From Gordonia hydrophobica NBRC 16057 (GTDB lineage: Bacteria; Actinomycetota; Actinomycetes; Mycobacteriales; Mycobacteriaceae): a stretch of DNA of 64,000 nt. The notes below the pieces were generated by a model. That model saw nothing but the letters and a program-made list of their open reading frames with translations. It was not told the origin of the DNA and ran no database searches. Below are positions 52,232-60,689 of the stretch, in pieces (the stretch's first letter is position 1; each line of letters begins with the position of its first letter). Where the stretch lies: positions 62,001 through 126,000 of the forward strand of contig NZ_BCWU01000012.1 in the NCBI RefSeq assembly GCF_001592365.1, written 5' to 3'. A program made the translations under genes and the position numbers.

Positions 52232-53134
52232 ATGCGAATCTCTTTGCGCACCAAACGAATCATTGCCGTCTGCGCCGCCGTCCCACTCGCGTTGGGCGCA
52301 GCGGCATGCTCGTCCGGCGACGCTGAGCATCCGTCGTCGAGCTCCGCGTCCGCCGCCACGCCGATCGACGCCGCAGCCCTGCACGCCCAGCTCCCCGAGC
52401 GCGTCCGCACTTCGGGCACGCTGATCGTCTCGACGTCGGCGCCGTTCCCGCCGCTGGAGTTCGTCGAGAACGGCAAGCTGGTCGGTTTCGACATCGACGT
52501 CGTCACCGCGATCGCTCAGACTCTGGGCGTGAAGGCCGACATCCGTCAGGTGCCGTTCCCCCAACTCATCGCGAGCGTGCAGGACGGTCGGTCCGACCTC
52601 GCGGCCCGCGGACTGTTCGATACCAAGCAGCGCGAGGAGCAGGTGGATCTGGTCAGCTACTTCAGCGCGGGCACCCAGTGGACGGCGCAGTCGGCCAAGG
52701 ACGTCGATCCGGACAGCGCCTGCGGGCTGAAGGTGGGAGCCGAGGTCGACACCACGCAGCTCACACTGGAGCTGCCCGCGAAGAGCACAGCGTGCGAAGC
52801 TGTGGGCGAGGAGAAGATCGACATCGTCACGTTCGACTCCGAGACCACTGCGATGGAGGCGCTCACCCGCGGTGAGGTGGACGCCGTGTCCGCCGACTCA
52901 CCCGTCGCGCTGTACGCGGTGAAGCAGTCCGACGGAAAGCTCAAGACCGTCGACCACGCTTTCGACACCCAGCCGTACAGCTTTCCCGTCGCCAAGGATT
53001 CGCCGCTCGGGCCGGTCCTGAAACAGGTGGTCCAGCATCTCATCGACACCGGCGAGATCGACACCATCGCCGATCGGTGGGGCCTCACCAGCGGTCTGAT
53101 CCAGACCTCCGTCATCAACGCCGCGATCGACTGA
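52232..53134 (+). CDS. Orphan amino-acid-type ABC solute-binding lipoprotein
   Basis: 300 residues from ATG 52232. Signal peptide ends in AAAC, a fair lipobox. VRTSGTLIVSTSAPFPPLEF, GKLVGFDIDVVTAIAQTLGV and SDLAARGLFDTKQREEQVDL follow family 3 solute-binding proteins for polar amino acids. Two Cys may form a disulphide. No permease or ATPase gene is near, so it must work with a transporter encoded elsewhere or act as a sensor. It starts 145 bases after efeB and 11 bases before a lipoprotein hydrolase gene. Confidence 0.85.
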   Translation: MRISLRTKRIIAVCAAVPLALGAAACSSGDAEHPSSSSASAATPIDAAALHAQLPERVRTSGTLIVSTSAPFPPLEFVENGKLVGFDIDVVTAIAQTLGVKADIRQVPFPQLIASVQDGRSDLAARGLFDTKQREEQVDLVSYFSAGTQWTAQSAKDVDPDSACGLKVGAEVDTTQLTLELPAKSTACEAVGEEKIDIVTFDSETTAMEALTRGEVDAVSADSPVALYAVKQSDGKLKTVDHAFDTQPYSFPVAKDSPLGPVLKQVVQHLIDTGEIDTIADRWGLTSGLIQTSVINAAID

Positions 53135-53145
53135 CCGGAGTAGAC

Positions 53146-54105
53146 ATGCGCAACAAGTTCATCGCGACGCTGGTCGCCGCCGCGCTCGTCGTGCTGGCCG
53201 GATGCTCGTCGGACACCCACGACGACGAGGCCGCCGCGACGGCCGCCGACCCGGGCAAGGCCCGCGACGACTTCGCGAAAGTCGACGCGTCCACCAAGAT
53301 CGACGCGACACGCTATCTGTACCCGACCGCCACCGACTCCCGCGACGACAACCAGAACTGGGCCGATCTCTTCGTCCCGTCCGGCGAGCACCAGGACGGT
53401 TCGGTCCCGCTGGTGGTGCTGATTCACGGCGGTGCGTGGAAGTCGGAGATCGGCGCCGACGTGTTCGTGACGTTTGCTCGGCGACTCGCCGAGCGCGGCC
53501 TCGCCGTCTACAACCTCGAGTACCGGCGCGTCGGGGCGGGCGGCGGCTGGCCCACCACCTTCTCCGACGTCGCCGCGGCGCTCGACTTCATCCCGAACGT
53601 CAAGAAGGCCAACCCGGAGCTCAACATCGACAACGTCGTCGTCGCCGGGCATTCGGCGGGCGGTCAGCTCGCCATGTGGTCGGGTACCCGCCACGATCTG
53701 GAGAACAACGAGGTCGGCGCCAAGCCGAAGTTCAGTCCCGAGCATGTGATCTCCCTGGCCGGGCCGCTCGACATGCGGGTCGCCGTCACGATGGGCGATA
53801 TGAACATCGTCACCGCGCTCGACGGCACGCCCGCCCAGGTGCCCGAGCGGTACAAAATGGTCGATCCGATTCAGAACATCGATCCCGACATCCCGACGAT
53901 CGCGATGAACGGCGACAAGGACCGGATCGTGCCTGCGATCCTCAGCCAGAACTACGTCGCCGCAGCGAAGCGGCTCGGCGCCACGTCGTCGTTCGTGATG
54001 ATCCCCGGAGGCAATCACGTCTCCATCGTCGACGTGAACAACCCGCAGTTCATGACCGTGCTGGAGACCATCAACCGCGCGGCGCAGAAGGCGGCGAATC
54101 GGTAG
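53146..54105 (+). CDS. Lipoprotein alpha/beta hydrolase (esterase-like)
   Basis: 319 residues from ATG 53146 with CCGGAG upstream. LAGC lipobox. VLIHGGAWKSEIG gives the HGG oxyanion motif, VVAGHSAGGQLAMW the GHSAG elbow, PTIAMNGDKDRIVP the acid and GGNHVSIVD the catalytic His, as in the hormone-sensitive-lipase-like esterases. It is anchored outside the cytoplasmic membrane. It follows the solute-binding protein by 11 bases and probably shares its transcript. Substrate unknown. Confidence 0.85.
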   Translation: MRNKFIATLVAAALVVLAGCSSDTHDDEAAATAADPGKARDDFAKVDASTKIDATRYLYPTATDSRDDNQNWADLFVPSGEHQDGSVPLVVLIHGGAWKSEIGADVFVTFARRLAERGLAVYNLEYRRVGAGGGWPTTFSDVAAALDFIPNVKKANPELNIDNVVVAGHSAGGQLAMWSGTRHDLENNEVGAKPKFSPEHVISLAGPLDMRVAVTMGDMNIVTALDGTPAQVPERYKMVDPIQNIDPDIPTIAMNGDKDRIVPAILSQNYVAAAKRLGATSSFVMIPGGNHVSIVDVNNPQFMTVLETINRAAQKAANR

Positions 54106-54157
54106 ACGCCACCCGGTCGACGCCGACCCTTCGCCGCTGTCTGGCAAACTCGACGAC

Positions 54158-54574
54158 GTGCCTACCTCGCTGGATCGCTTCAAGGGAATCGGTGCCGCCT
54201 ACAAACGGATGCGGCACGAGTCGCGGTACGGCTGGGTGCTTCGCTACGTCACGATCGTCGTCGGGTTCCTGGTCACCGCCGTCGGCATCGTCGCCATCCC
54301 TTATCCGGGGCCCGGTTGGGCGATCGTCTTCCTCGGCCTGCTGATCCTGTCTCAGGAACTCGAGTGGGCGGCCAAGTTGCGTCATCGAATCATGCGGCTG
54401 CTCAACGACTTCTACTCGAAATACATTGACGGAAACCGCCTCGCGCAAGCCATCCTCGGCATCGGCACCTGCGCCATCGTCCTCGTGACGTTGTGGCTCA
54501 CCGGCGCACTGAACATGGCGCAGGGCTGGGTTGGGCTCGACTACGACTGGCTGAAGTCACCGCTGTTCGGTTAG
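54158..54574 (+). CDS. TIGR02611-type PGPGW membrane protein
   Basis: 138 residues, GTG start. Two membrane segments are clear (~28–65, RYVTIVVGFLVTAVGIVAIP and PGPGWAIVFLGLLILSQELE) and a third near 100–120. The central PYPGPGW turn is the hallmark of this small family, found mainly in actinobacteria. Between the hairpins lies a cytosolic helix RHRIMRLLNDFYSKY. Function not known. Confidence 0.83.
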   Translation: MPTSLDRFKGIGAAYKRMRHESRYGWVLRYVTIVVGFLVTAVGIVAIPYPGPGWAIVFLGLLILSQELEWAAKLRHRIMRLLNDFYSKYIDGNRLAQAILGIGTCAIVLVTLWLTGALNMAQGWVGLDYDWLKSPLFG

Positions 54575-54615
54575 GTTCGGCGATCCACCCGAATGAGGGC
54601 GTCGCAGGTAGGGCG

Positions 54616-54621
54616 TACGCT
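54616..54621 (+). promoter_or_regulatory. -10 element for a leaderless GTG start
   Basis: TACGCT, six bases, then GTG at 54628. Identical layout to 6761–6773. Confidence 0.5.
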
Positions 54622-54627
54622 TCGCGT

Positions 54628-55221
54628 GTGACCGAAGGACAGCAGCAGCCGCAGTGGGGCGTACCCAATCAGCAACCTCAGTGGGGTGCGCCCAACCAGC
54701 AGCCTCCGCAGCACCAACCGGCGCCTCCCCCGCCGTCGCAGTGGCAGCAGCAGCCGCCGCAAGGACCGCCGCCCGGGTATCCGCAGCAGTATCCTCCGCA
54801 GTCGGCGGGCTACGGGCAGCAGCCGTACGGCCAGCCTCACCCGCAGCAGGCTCCCGCGCCGCAGTGGCAGCAGCAGCCCGCTCAGTTCCAGCATGGCCAG
54901 CCGCAGTTCGGTCAGCGTCCGCCGTCGCCGCTCGGCACCGGATCGCTCCTGAACATCCACACCGGGTTCTTCCCTCTGGCGTTCATCCTGTTCCTCACCG
55001 GGCCGCTGATCGTGATCGACGGCATCGAGGTGGGCCGCAACTGGGGCAACCAGGCGATCGAACTCGCTCCCGGCGTCCACACGATCCACATCCACACGCG
55101 ATACCTGTGGGCCATCGGCAAAGCCGACCAGCAGTTCCAGATCGCGCCCGGGCAGCAGCTCAACGCCAGCTACGAGACTCCGTTCTGGGCCTTCTCAGCG
55201 GGGAGGATCGACTTCCGCTGA
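54628..55221 (+). CDS. Gln/Pro-rich protein with C-terminal membrane-associated domain
   Basis: 197 residues from the leaderless GTG 54628; a longer frame to 54493 overlaps the preceding gene. Residues ~1–105 are Gln/Pro/Tyr-rich with repeats such as QPQWG and PQQ, a disordered tail. LLNIHTGFFPLAFILFLTGP is a hydrophobic stretch followed by a compact beta-rich domain IVIDGIEVGRNWGNQAIELA with PGVHTIHIHTRYLWAIG, resembling domains that display a hydrophobic surface. No established function. It stands just left of the lower-GC helicase island. Confidence 0.78.
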   Translation: MTEGQQQPQWGVPNQQPQWGAPNQQPPQHQPAPPPPSQWQQQPPQGPPPGYPQQYPPQSAGYGQQPYGQPHPQQAPAPQWQQQPAQFQHGQPQFGQRPPSPLGTGSLLNIHTGFFPLAFILFLTGPLIVIDGIEVGRNWGNQAIELAPGVHTIHIHTRYLWAIGKADQQFQIAPGQQLNASYETPFWAFSAGRIDFR

Positions 55222-55259
55222 AAGGTTCCGCCGCACTGCGGCGGAATTCCCTGGGGCGG

Positions 55260-55454
55260 TCAGCCAAATCGGCCATCGGCATGCACCGCGTCATTAACGC
55301 GCCGCACGTCGACTTCCCGTTCTTTCACGCTCGCTTCAATCGCAACATCAGTCGCTAGATCGAGTACCCGACTGTCGATCTCGACACCGTCCGGCACTTC
55401 GATAACCGCGACACGGGTGACCTCTTCGACGATCTCGATGCGGTACTTCGGCAT
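55260..55454 (-). CDS. Small hypothetical protein
   Basis: 64 residues. A strong ribosome site GGGAGGTCAGCC precedes the ATG. KYRIEIVEEVTRVAVIEVPD forms two beta strands, then a helix with ATDVAIEASVKEREVDVRRV. Acidic/basic balance and length suggest a small folded domain. No family recognised. It is divergent from the plus-strand gene at 55545 and the helicase. Confidence 0.62.
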   Translation of the reverse strand: MPKYRIEIVEEVTRVAVIEVPDGVEIDSRVLDLATDVAIEASVKEREVDVRRVNDAVHADGRFG

Positions 55455-55544
55455 GATGGCTGACCTCCCGATATAGCAGGCACTACGGGCGAATCATCCC
55501 CAGTGGTTGCACCGTGCCTCAATTGCCGGCTACAACCGTTATAC

Positions 55545-55919
55545 ATGAAGTTCATCACCCGGTATTCCGACGACGACGTCGCCGAACTCAACAAAGCCAT
55601 CGATATGCAGGCCGTTTCCAGCGAAGCCATCGATCGCCTTGCACCGACGATCCTGCTCGACTCCATGAAGAGCCACGGATGGGAATCGCTCCTGGTCGAC
55701 AACGACAACCTGCACTACATCGAAGGTGCCATCCTCCGCGACGGGACACCCGCAGAGCTGGATCCTATGGACCTTGACGAGCTCAACGAAGATGCTCCGG
55801 GAATCATCAGCTTGTGCCCGCGCACCATCTTCCGGCTCGTCGGCGCCAACTATTCGATAGGGCGCCTCGACATCACCAATTGGCTAAGGATGCACGAACG
55901 AGTCAGTGGCACTCGTTGA
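55545..55919 (+). CDS. Hypothetical protein upstream of the helicase
   Basis: 124 residues from ATG 55545; the frame starting at 55503 is less likely. The protein is acidic with SDDDVAELNKAIDMQAVSSE near the N-terminus and GTPAELDPMDLDELNEDAPG in the middle; no signal or membrane segment. No family recognised. It ends 46 bases before the helicase gene on the same strand, so it could be an operon partner. Codon use is less GC-rich than the flanking genes. Confidence 0.68.
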   Translation: MKFITRYSDDDVAELNKAIDMQAVSSEAIDRLAPTILLDSMKSHGWESLLVDNDNLHYIEGAILRDGTPAELDPMDLDELNEDAPGIISLCPRTIFRLVGANYSIGRLDITNWLRMHERVSGTR

Positions 55920-55965
55920 CAAAACGGTCGCCGGAAATGTCAGACCCTCGTGACATGCTGTAACC

Positions 55966-58900
55966 ATGCAAGAAGGCATCTACGAAAAGCTCGTCACGAA
56001 GCGACTCAACGAGAATCTCGTCGGGCTCGATGCCTTTGGCTTCGACACTGCCAGTGTCGACAACGCAGACCAACCGCATGTTCTCGCGCGGCACGTCAGC
56101 GAGGTGGTCTTCCATCACCTCGACTCCATCAAAGACCCAGGCAAGCGACTCTCCGCTGCCAATCGCTTGCTTGCAGACCTGATCAGCGATCACGATCTCG
56201 TTGATGAGCCCGTACGGCAACTGACACGTGTACACAGGCCGGCGGGCCCCGGTGTCGTCGACCGCACAGCGGTTCGTCCGACCACACCGTTATCGGAGGT
56301 CGCTCTCCTTACCAACGCGAGCGGAGAACCATCGATTGGCCACGAACTCCCTGCGGAACTCGCGTCCGCCGACTCCGTCGACCTTGTCTGCGCGTTCATC
56401 CGATGGAGCGGTGTCCGATTACTCGAGGCCGAGCTACGCGCGCTTGCGGAATCAGGCACGCCGTTCCGGATCATCACGACCACCTATCTCGGGTCGACTG
56501 AGCGCGAAACGCTAGACAGGCTGGTGCGACAGTACGGAGCTGAGGTTCGCGTCCAGTACGACAATCTGCGCACCCGCCTGCACGCGAAAGCGTGGTTGTT
56601 CCACCGCAACTCCGGATACGACACCGCTTACATCGGTTCGTCAAACCTGTCGAACGCAGCACTGATCGACGGTGTCGAATGGAACGTGCGGCTATCGCGG
56701 GTCTCAACGCCCAGCCTGATCGAGAAGTTTCGATCGACCTTCGACACCTATTGGCACGACGATCCGTCGTTCGAGGAGTACGACCCGGACCGCGACCGCG
56801 ACCGCCTCGACGACGCCCTCGCCGAAGCTTCCGGTACTCGAAGCACAAGCTCAATCACCCTCAACATTTCGGGTCTCGAGGTCCGTCCCTACCCTTACCA
56901 GCAGGTGATGCTCGACGAGATCCAAGCCGAACGACAGGTGCACGGCCGCCACCGCAACCTCGTCGTCGCAGCGACCGGAACGGGAAAGACGGTCCTCGCA
57001 GCTCTCGACTATCGCCGGACTCGGGATGTCTCCGAGACCCGTCCGCGTCTCCTCTTCGTCGCGCACCGGCACGAGATTCTCGCCCAAGCCCAAAGGACGT
57101 ATCGCGAAGTCCTCGCGGACCCGAACTTCGGCGAAACATACGTCGCCGGTACCCGCCCCGAGCGGTGGGACCACGTCTTCGCCAGCGTTCAATCTCTGAA
57201 CGCGTATGGAATCGGCAACATCCCCGCAGAGCACTTCGACATCGTCGTTATCGATGAGTTCCACCACGCGGCCGCACGAACGTACAGCAGGATCCTCTCC
57301 CATCTGAGACCTGCCGAGTTGCTTGGGCTCACCGCAACACCAGAGCGGGCCGACGGAGCAGATATTATCGGCCTGTTCGACGGGCGAATCGCCACTGAAC
57401 TGCGATTATGGGACGCGTTGGAAGCCGAACTCCTGTGCCCATTCCACTACTTCGGGATCGCCGACGGCACCGATCTCGCGAGGCTCACCTGGAAGCGAGG
57501 CCGATACGAGATTACAGAACTCGATAACCTCTACACCGGTGACGACCGCCGAGCCCACCTCATCCTGAGCACAGTTCGCGACAAGATCGTCGCACCTCAT
57601 CAGATGCGAGCGCTTGGCTTCTGTGTCAGTGTCGGCCACGCCGAGTACATGGCGAAGGTCTTCAACCAGGCGGGCGTCCCCGCCACAGCAGTTTCAGGAA
57701 GTACCCGTGACGTCGATCGGATTCAGGCCATCGCCGATCTCAAGGACCGGTCGATCAACATCATCTTCTCGGTCGATGTCTTCAATGAGGGGCTGGACAT
57801 CAAAGACGTCGACACGATCCTGATGCTGCGACCGACTGAAAGCGTGACGATCTTCCTGCAACAACTCGGCCGCGGTCTCCGCCGCACCGAAACCAAGCCC
57901 GTGTTGACAGTCCTCGACTTCGTCGGCAACCAGCGCGACGAGTTCCGCTGGGACCTGCGGCTACGCGCACTCACTGGCGGAGGTCGCGGCGCGCTGGCAC
58001 GCAATGTCGAGAACCGCTTTCCAACATTGCCATCCGGATGCCGGATCGTCCTCGACGAAGCGACTCAAAGCCACGTTCTCAAGAGTCTTAAACGTCAAAT
58101 CTCGATGCGTTGGGCCGATATCGTGGCCGAGTATCGAGCACTCAACCATCTCGATCTTCCCAGCTTCGTCGACGAGACAGGGATTCCGCTTGCGCGCTTA
58201 ACGAAGAACGACAAGTCGTGGACCCAACTCCGTCGCGACGCGGGTGCCCTCACAGGTGAAGCATCCGCGCTGGAATCCGAGATCCTCAAACGAAATCGCG
58301 CATTCGCCCACGTCGATGATTCCTCCCGAGTGGAGGCCTACCGACGTCTCCTCGATAGCAACGAATCCTATGACCACCTCAGCACCATCGACCAGCGACT
58401 TGCCGACATGCTTGTCTTTTCCGTGTGGCCAACCGGCGGCTCCTTCGCATCAGTTAACGAAGCTCTCGACTCGCTCAGATCCGAGCCCGAAGCCTGCCGC
58501 GAGATCCTCTCGATTACCAACTTCACGTTCGACCTATCACGACAGCAGACGTCGTCACTCGACGGAGAACTCTCTCAAGTCCCGCTGCAACTCCACGCCC
58601 ACTATCAACGCGAAGAGATCCTCGCAGGATTGGGCGTCGCATCGTTTGAGTCGAGGCCCGGCAATTTTCGCGAAGGTGTCAAGTACATTGCTGACCTCAA
58701 CGTCGACGCCTTCTTCGTCAATCTCATCAAGACCGACACCGCATTCTCCCCGACCACGATGTATCGCGACTACCCGATCAGCCGCTCTCTGTTTCATTGG
58801 GAGTCGCAGTCGACAACCAGTATCACTTCAGCGACCGGACAGCGCTACATCAACGGAACCAGCACCGTGCTCCTCTTTGTCCGACACCAAAAGCAAGGTG

Positions 58901-59043
58901 AGTTTGGCCCGATGCCGTACACATTCTTAGGTCCGGCCGAGCTTGTCGATCACCAAGGCGAACGACCGATCGCGATTACGTGGCGGCTCGATCATGAGAT
59001 GCCCGCGGAATTCTTCAACACAGCAAAGCTGGTAGCAAGTTAG
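55966..59043 (+). CDS. PLD-nuclease / DEAD-DEAH helicase / DUF3427 protein
   Basis: 1025 residues. N-terminal ~90 helical residues, then a phospholipase-D-like nuclease domain (~105–270) with LHAKAWLFHR...GSSNLSNAAL (HxK and following GSxN). An SF2 helicase follows: AATGTGKTVLAA (~336), VIDEFHHAAA (DEFH, ~427), GLTATPERADG, and LQQLGRGLRRT (motif VI, ~630). The C-terminal third is DUF3427 (QREEILAGLGVASFES, FSPTTMYRDYPISRSLFHW, TFLGPAELV). Multi-domain SF2 helicase–nucleases like this are often linked to defence against foreign DNA, but no activity is known to me for this exact architecture. GC is lower than in mazG and acs. Confidence 0.88.
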   Translation: MQEGIYEKLVTKRLNENLVGLDAFGFDTASVDNADQPHVLARHVSEVVFHHLDSIKDPGKRLSAANRLLADLISDHDLVDEPVRQLTRVHRPAGPGVVDRTAVRPTTPLSEVALLTNASGEPSIGHELPAELASADSVDLVCAFIRWSGVRLLEAELRALAESGTPFRIITTTYLGSTERETLDRLVRQYGAEVRVQYDNLRTRLHAKAWLFHRNSGYDTAYIGSSNLSNAALIDGVEWNVRLSRVSTPSLIEKFRSTFDTYWHDDPSFEEYDPDRDRDRLDDALAEASGTRSTSSITLNISGLEVRPYPYQQVMLDEIQAERQVHGRHRNLVVAATGTGKTVLAALDYRRTRDVSETRPRLLFVAHRHEILAQAQRTYREVLADPNFGETYVAGTRPERWDHVFASVQSLNAYGIGNIPAEHFDIVVIDEFHHAAARTYSRILSHLRPAELLGLTATPERADGADIIGLFDGRIATELRLWDALEAELLCPFHYFGIADGTDLARLTWKRGRYEITELDNLYTGDDRRAHLILSTVRDKIVAPHQMRALGFCVSVGHAEYMAKVFNQAGVPATAVSGSTRDVDRIQAIADLKDRSINIIFSVDVFNEGLDIKDVDTILMLRPTESVTIFLQQLGRGLRRTETKPVLTVLDFVGNQRDEFRWDLRLRALTGGGRGALARNVENRFPTLPSGCRIVLDEATQSHVLKSLKRQISMRWADIVAEYRALNHLDLPSFVDETGIPLARLTKNDKSWTQLRRDAGALTGEASALESEILKRNRAFAHVDDSSRVEAYRRLLDSNESYDHLSTIDQRLADMLVFSVWPTGGSFASVNEALDSLRSEPEACREILSITNFTFDLSRQQTSSLDGELSQVPLQLHAHYQREEILAGLGVASFESRPGNFREGVKYIADLNVDAFFVNLIKTDTAFSPTTMYRDYPISRSLFHWESQSTTSITSATGQRYINGTSTVLLFVRHQKQGEFGPMPYTFLGPAELVDHQGERPIAITWRLDHEMPAEFFNTAKLVAS

Positions 59044-59096
59044 TCAATGACACCCCTTCAAGAAGGAATCGAACCTGCTCGCCGAGAAGCCCGCCC

Positions 59097-60242
59097 CTAC
59101 TCCCCCTCAGCACTCCACTTCTCGTGCACGACCATCCCGGGCACCTTGCCGACCTTGAGGCCCTTGACCTTCCGAGTCTTGCCCTTCTTGTTCAGCGCGA
59201 TCGGATCTGCGTCGACAGTGGTGTCATCCCAGTCCAAGTCGTCGTCATCAGCGACGACCTCGACGTCGACGCCGTCCACCACGTCTTCGTCGGGATCGTC
59301 GAGGTCGGTCTCCTCGACCTCGGCTTCGTAGTCCATCCCGAGATACCTACGCCAGGTGTTCTCGTCGCGCAGGTGGGCGTCGTCGACCGCGGCAGCCTGC
59401 TCGGCGGCGCGGACCTGATCCATCAGGCCGATCGCACGACGCCGGAGGTCGTCCTCCACGCTGACGCTCGCATGCTTCCGAAAGGGGATGTCGACGCGGT
59501 ACAGCGAGGGACTGACTGCGGCGACGGGGAAATCGGCACCGGAGAGCCGCTCGAAGATCTTCTGCACCAAGGCCAACGCCGGTTGAGTGGTCGAGATGCC
59601 GTCGAGCACGCTCACGCGCTCCCGATCCCGCTCGGCGGTCTTCGCGGCCTCCCACTCCTCGATCTGCCGATCGAGGTCGTCGTGCTCGCCGCTGAGCACC
59701 CCGGGCGTGCGGTACGACACCTTGTCGATGAAACTCTGCGCGACGTCGTCGATGTCGAACGACCCAGTTGCCGAGTCCGCGGCGATCCGCGAATGGAACA
59801 GCACCTGGAGCAGCAGGTCGCCGAGCTCAGAGCGCAGTTCGTCCGGAGTCCCGCTCTCGATGGCGTCGAGCAGCTCGTACACCTCCTCGAGGAGGTAACG
59901 GCGCAGCGAATCGTGGGTCTGCTGACGCTCCCACGGGCCGAGTCGGCGGAGACGATCCATCAGTTCGACGGCCCGCAGCAGCGTGCCGCCGGGCATGGTG
60001 CCGCCTTCGACGACGTCCTCGCCCCACGTGAGGCGTTCCACCACGGCGGGATGCTCCCGATCGGAGGAGACGAGCGTCTTGGAGCGGTCGTCACCGACCA
60101 GTCCCACCAAGACATACGACGGCAGCTGCCACAGCAACGAGGGATGAACCTCCTCGGTGACAGCCACCGTCTCCGCCAGCAATGCCACCGCACCGGCCGG
60201 AATCAGGTCGGGTCGCGACGCGTCGAGCAAGACAACGGTCAT
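59097..60242 (-). CDS. mazG: MazG family nucleoside triphosphate pyrophosphohydrolase
   Basis: 381 residues from ATG 60242 with GGGAGGAGC upstream; the frame runs on antisense through acs only because of codon bias. An N-terminal actinobacterial extension (~1–100) leads to the MazG core: YLLEEVYELLDAIES (ExxE) and SELGDLLLQVLFHSRIA (ExxD), the magnesium site. The C-terminal ~140 residues are acidic and then Lys-rich, longer than in E. coli MazG. It hydrolyses NTPs to NMP and pyrophosphate, cleaning the nucleotide pool. Matches Rv1021, which adjoins lpqU in M. tuberculosis but not here. Confidence 0.9.
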   Translation of the reverse strand: MTVVLLDASRPDLIPAGAVALLAETVAVTEEVHPSLLWQLPSYVLVGLVGDDRSKTLVSSDREHPAVVERLTWGEDVVEGGTMPGGTLLRAVELMDRLRRLGPWERQQTHDSLRRYLLEEVYELLDAIESGTPDELRSELGDLLLQVLFHSRIAADSATGSFDIDDVAQSFIDKVSYRTPGVLSGEHDDLDRQIEEWEAAKTAERDRERVSVLDGISTTQPALALVQKIFERLSGADFPVAAVSPSLYRVDIPFRKHASVSVEDDLRRRAIGLMDQVRAAEQAAAVDDAHLRDENTWRRYLGMDYEAEVEETDLDDPDEDVVDGVDVEVVADDDDLDWDDTTVDADPIALNKKGKTRKVKGLKVGKVPGMVVHEKWSAEGE

Positions 60243-60689
60243 GGAAGCTCCTCCCTGCAAATCGGTGTCGAACTCGACATTAACGCGTCGAGGCGCTGCA
60301 CTCTCGCCACACGCGGGCGAAGTACGCGTGTCGCCGGTTACTTGCCGTTTCTCAGCGGGTCCGTGGTCGGTTTCCAGCAGTTCCGAAACTCCGCCACCCC
60401 GGAGGAGTCGATTCCGGGTGATCGTCGGGCGGCGTGTCGCATCCGTCACCACCTCCGCCCTGTGTGGGTCGTCACACCGCGGCGGGCCGACCTGCATCGC
60501 GCGATGTTCGAGGGCACGAGTATCCCCAATGTCGGGCCGCGCCCCCTCCCACGTCGATATGTTCGAGTCATACGTCCCGCGCGGCGACGCGAAATCGTCG
60601 TGTGGAGATGCCGCACAGATACCCGCCGATTGCTGAGGGCCGTGTTCTCCAGCGTCGGCGGGCACCGAACGCAGAGGAGAACTTCCGTC
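60243..60689. other. 447-base interval between mazG and acs
   Basis: No convincing gene is seen. On the minus strand TAATGT (60277–60282) is a good -10 for mazG. TATGTT at 60558–60563 may be the -10 for acs with a ~120-base leader. No riboswitch-like structure was recognised. Confidence 0.45.

Noticed and set aside
49378..52506. A 1042-codon minus-strand frame opposite efeUOB
   Set aside because: Composition is Arg/Gly/Asp-rich without domain motifs, and all three efe genes on the other strand are clear.
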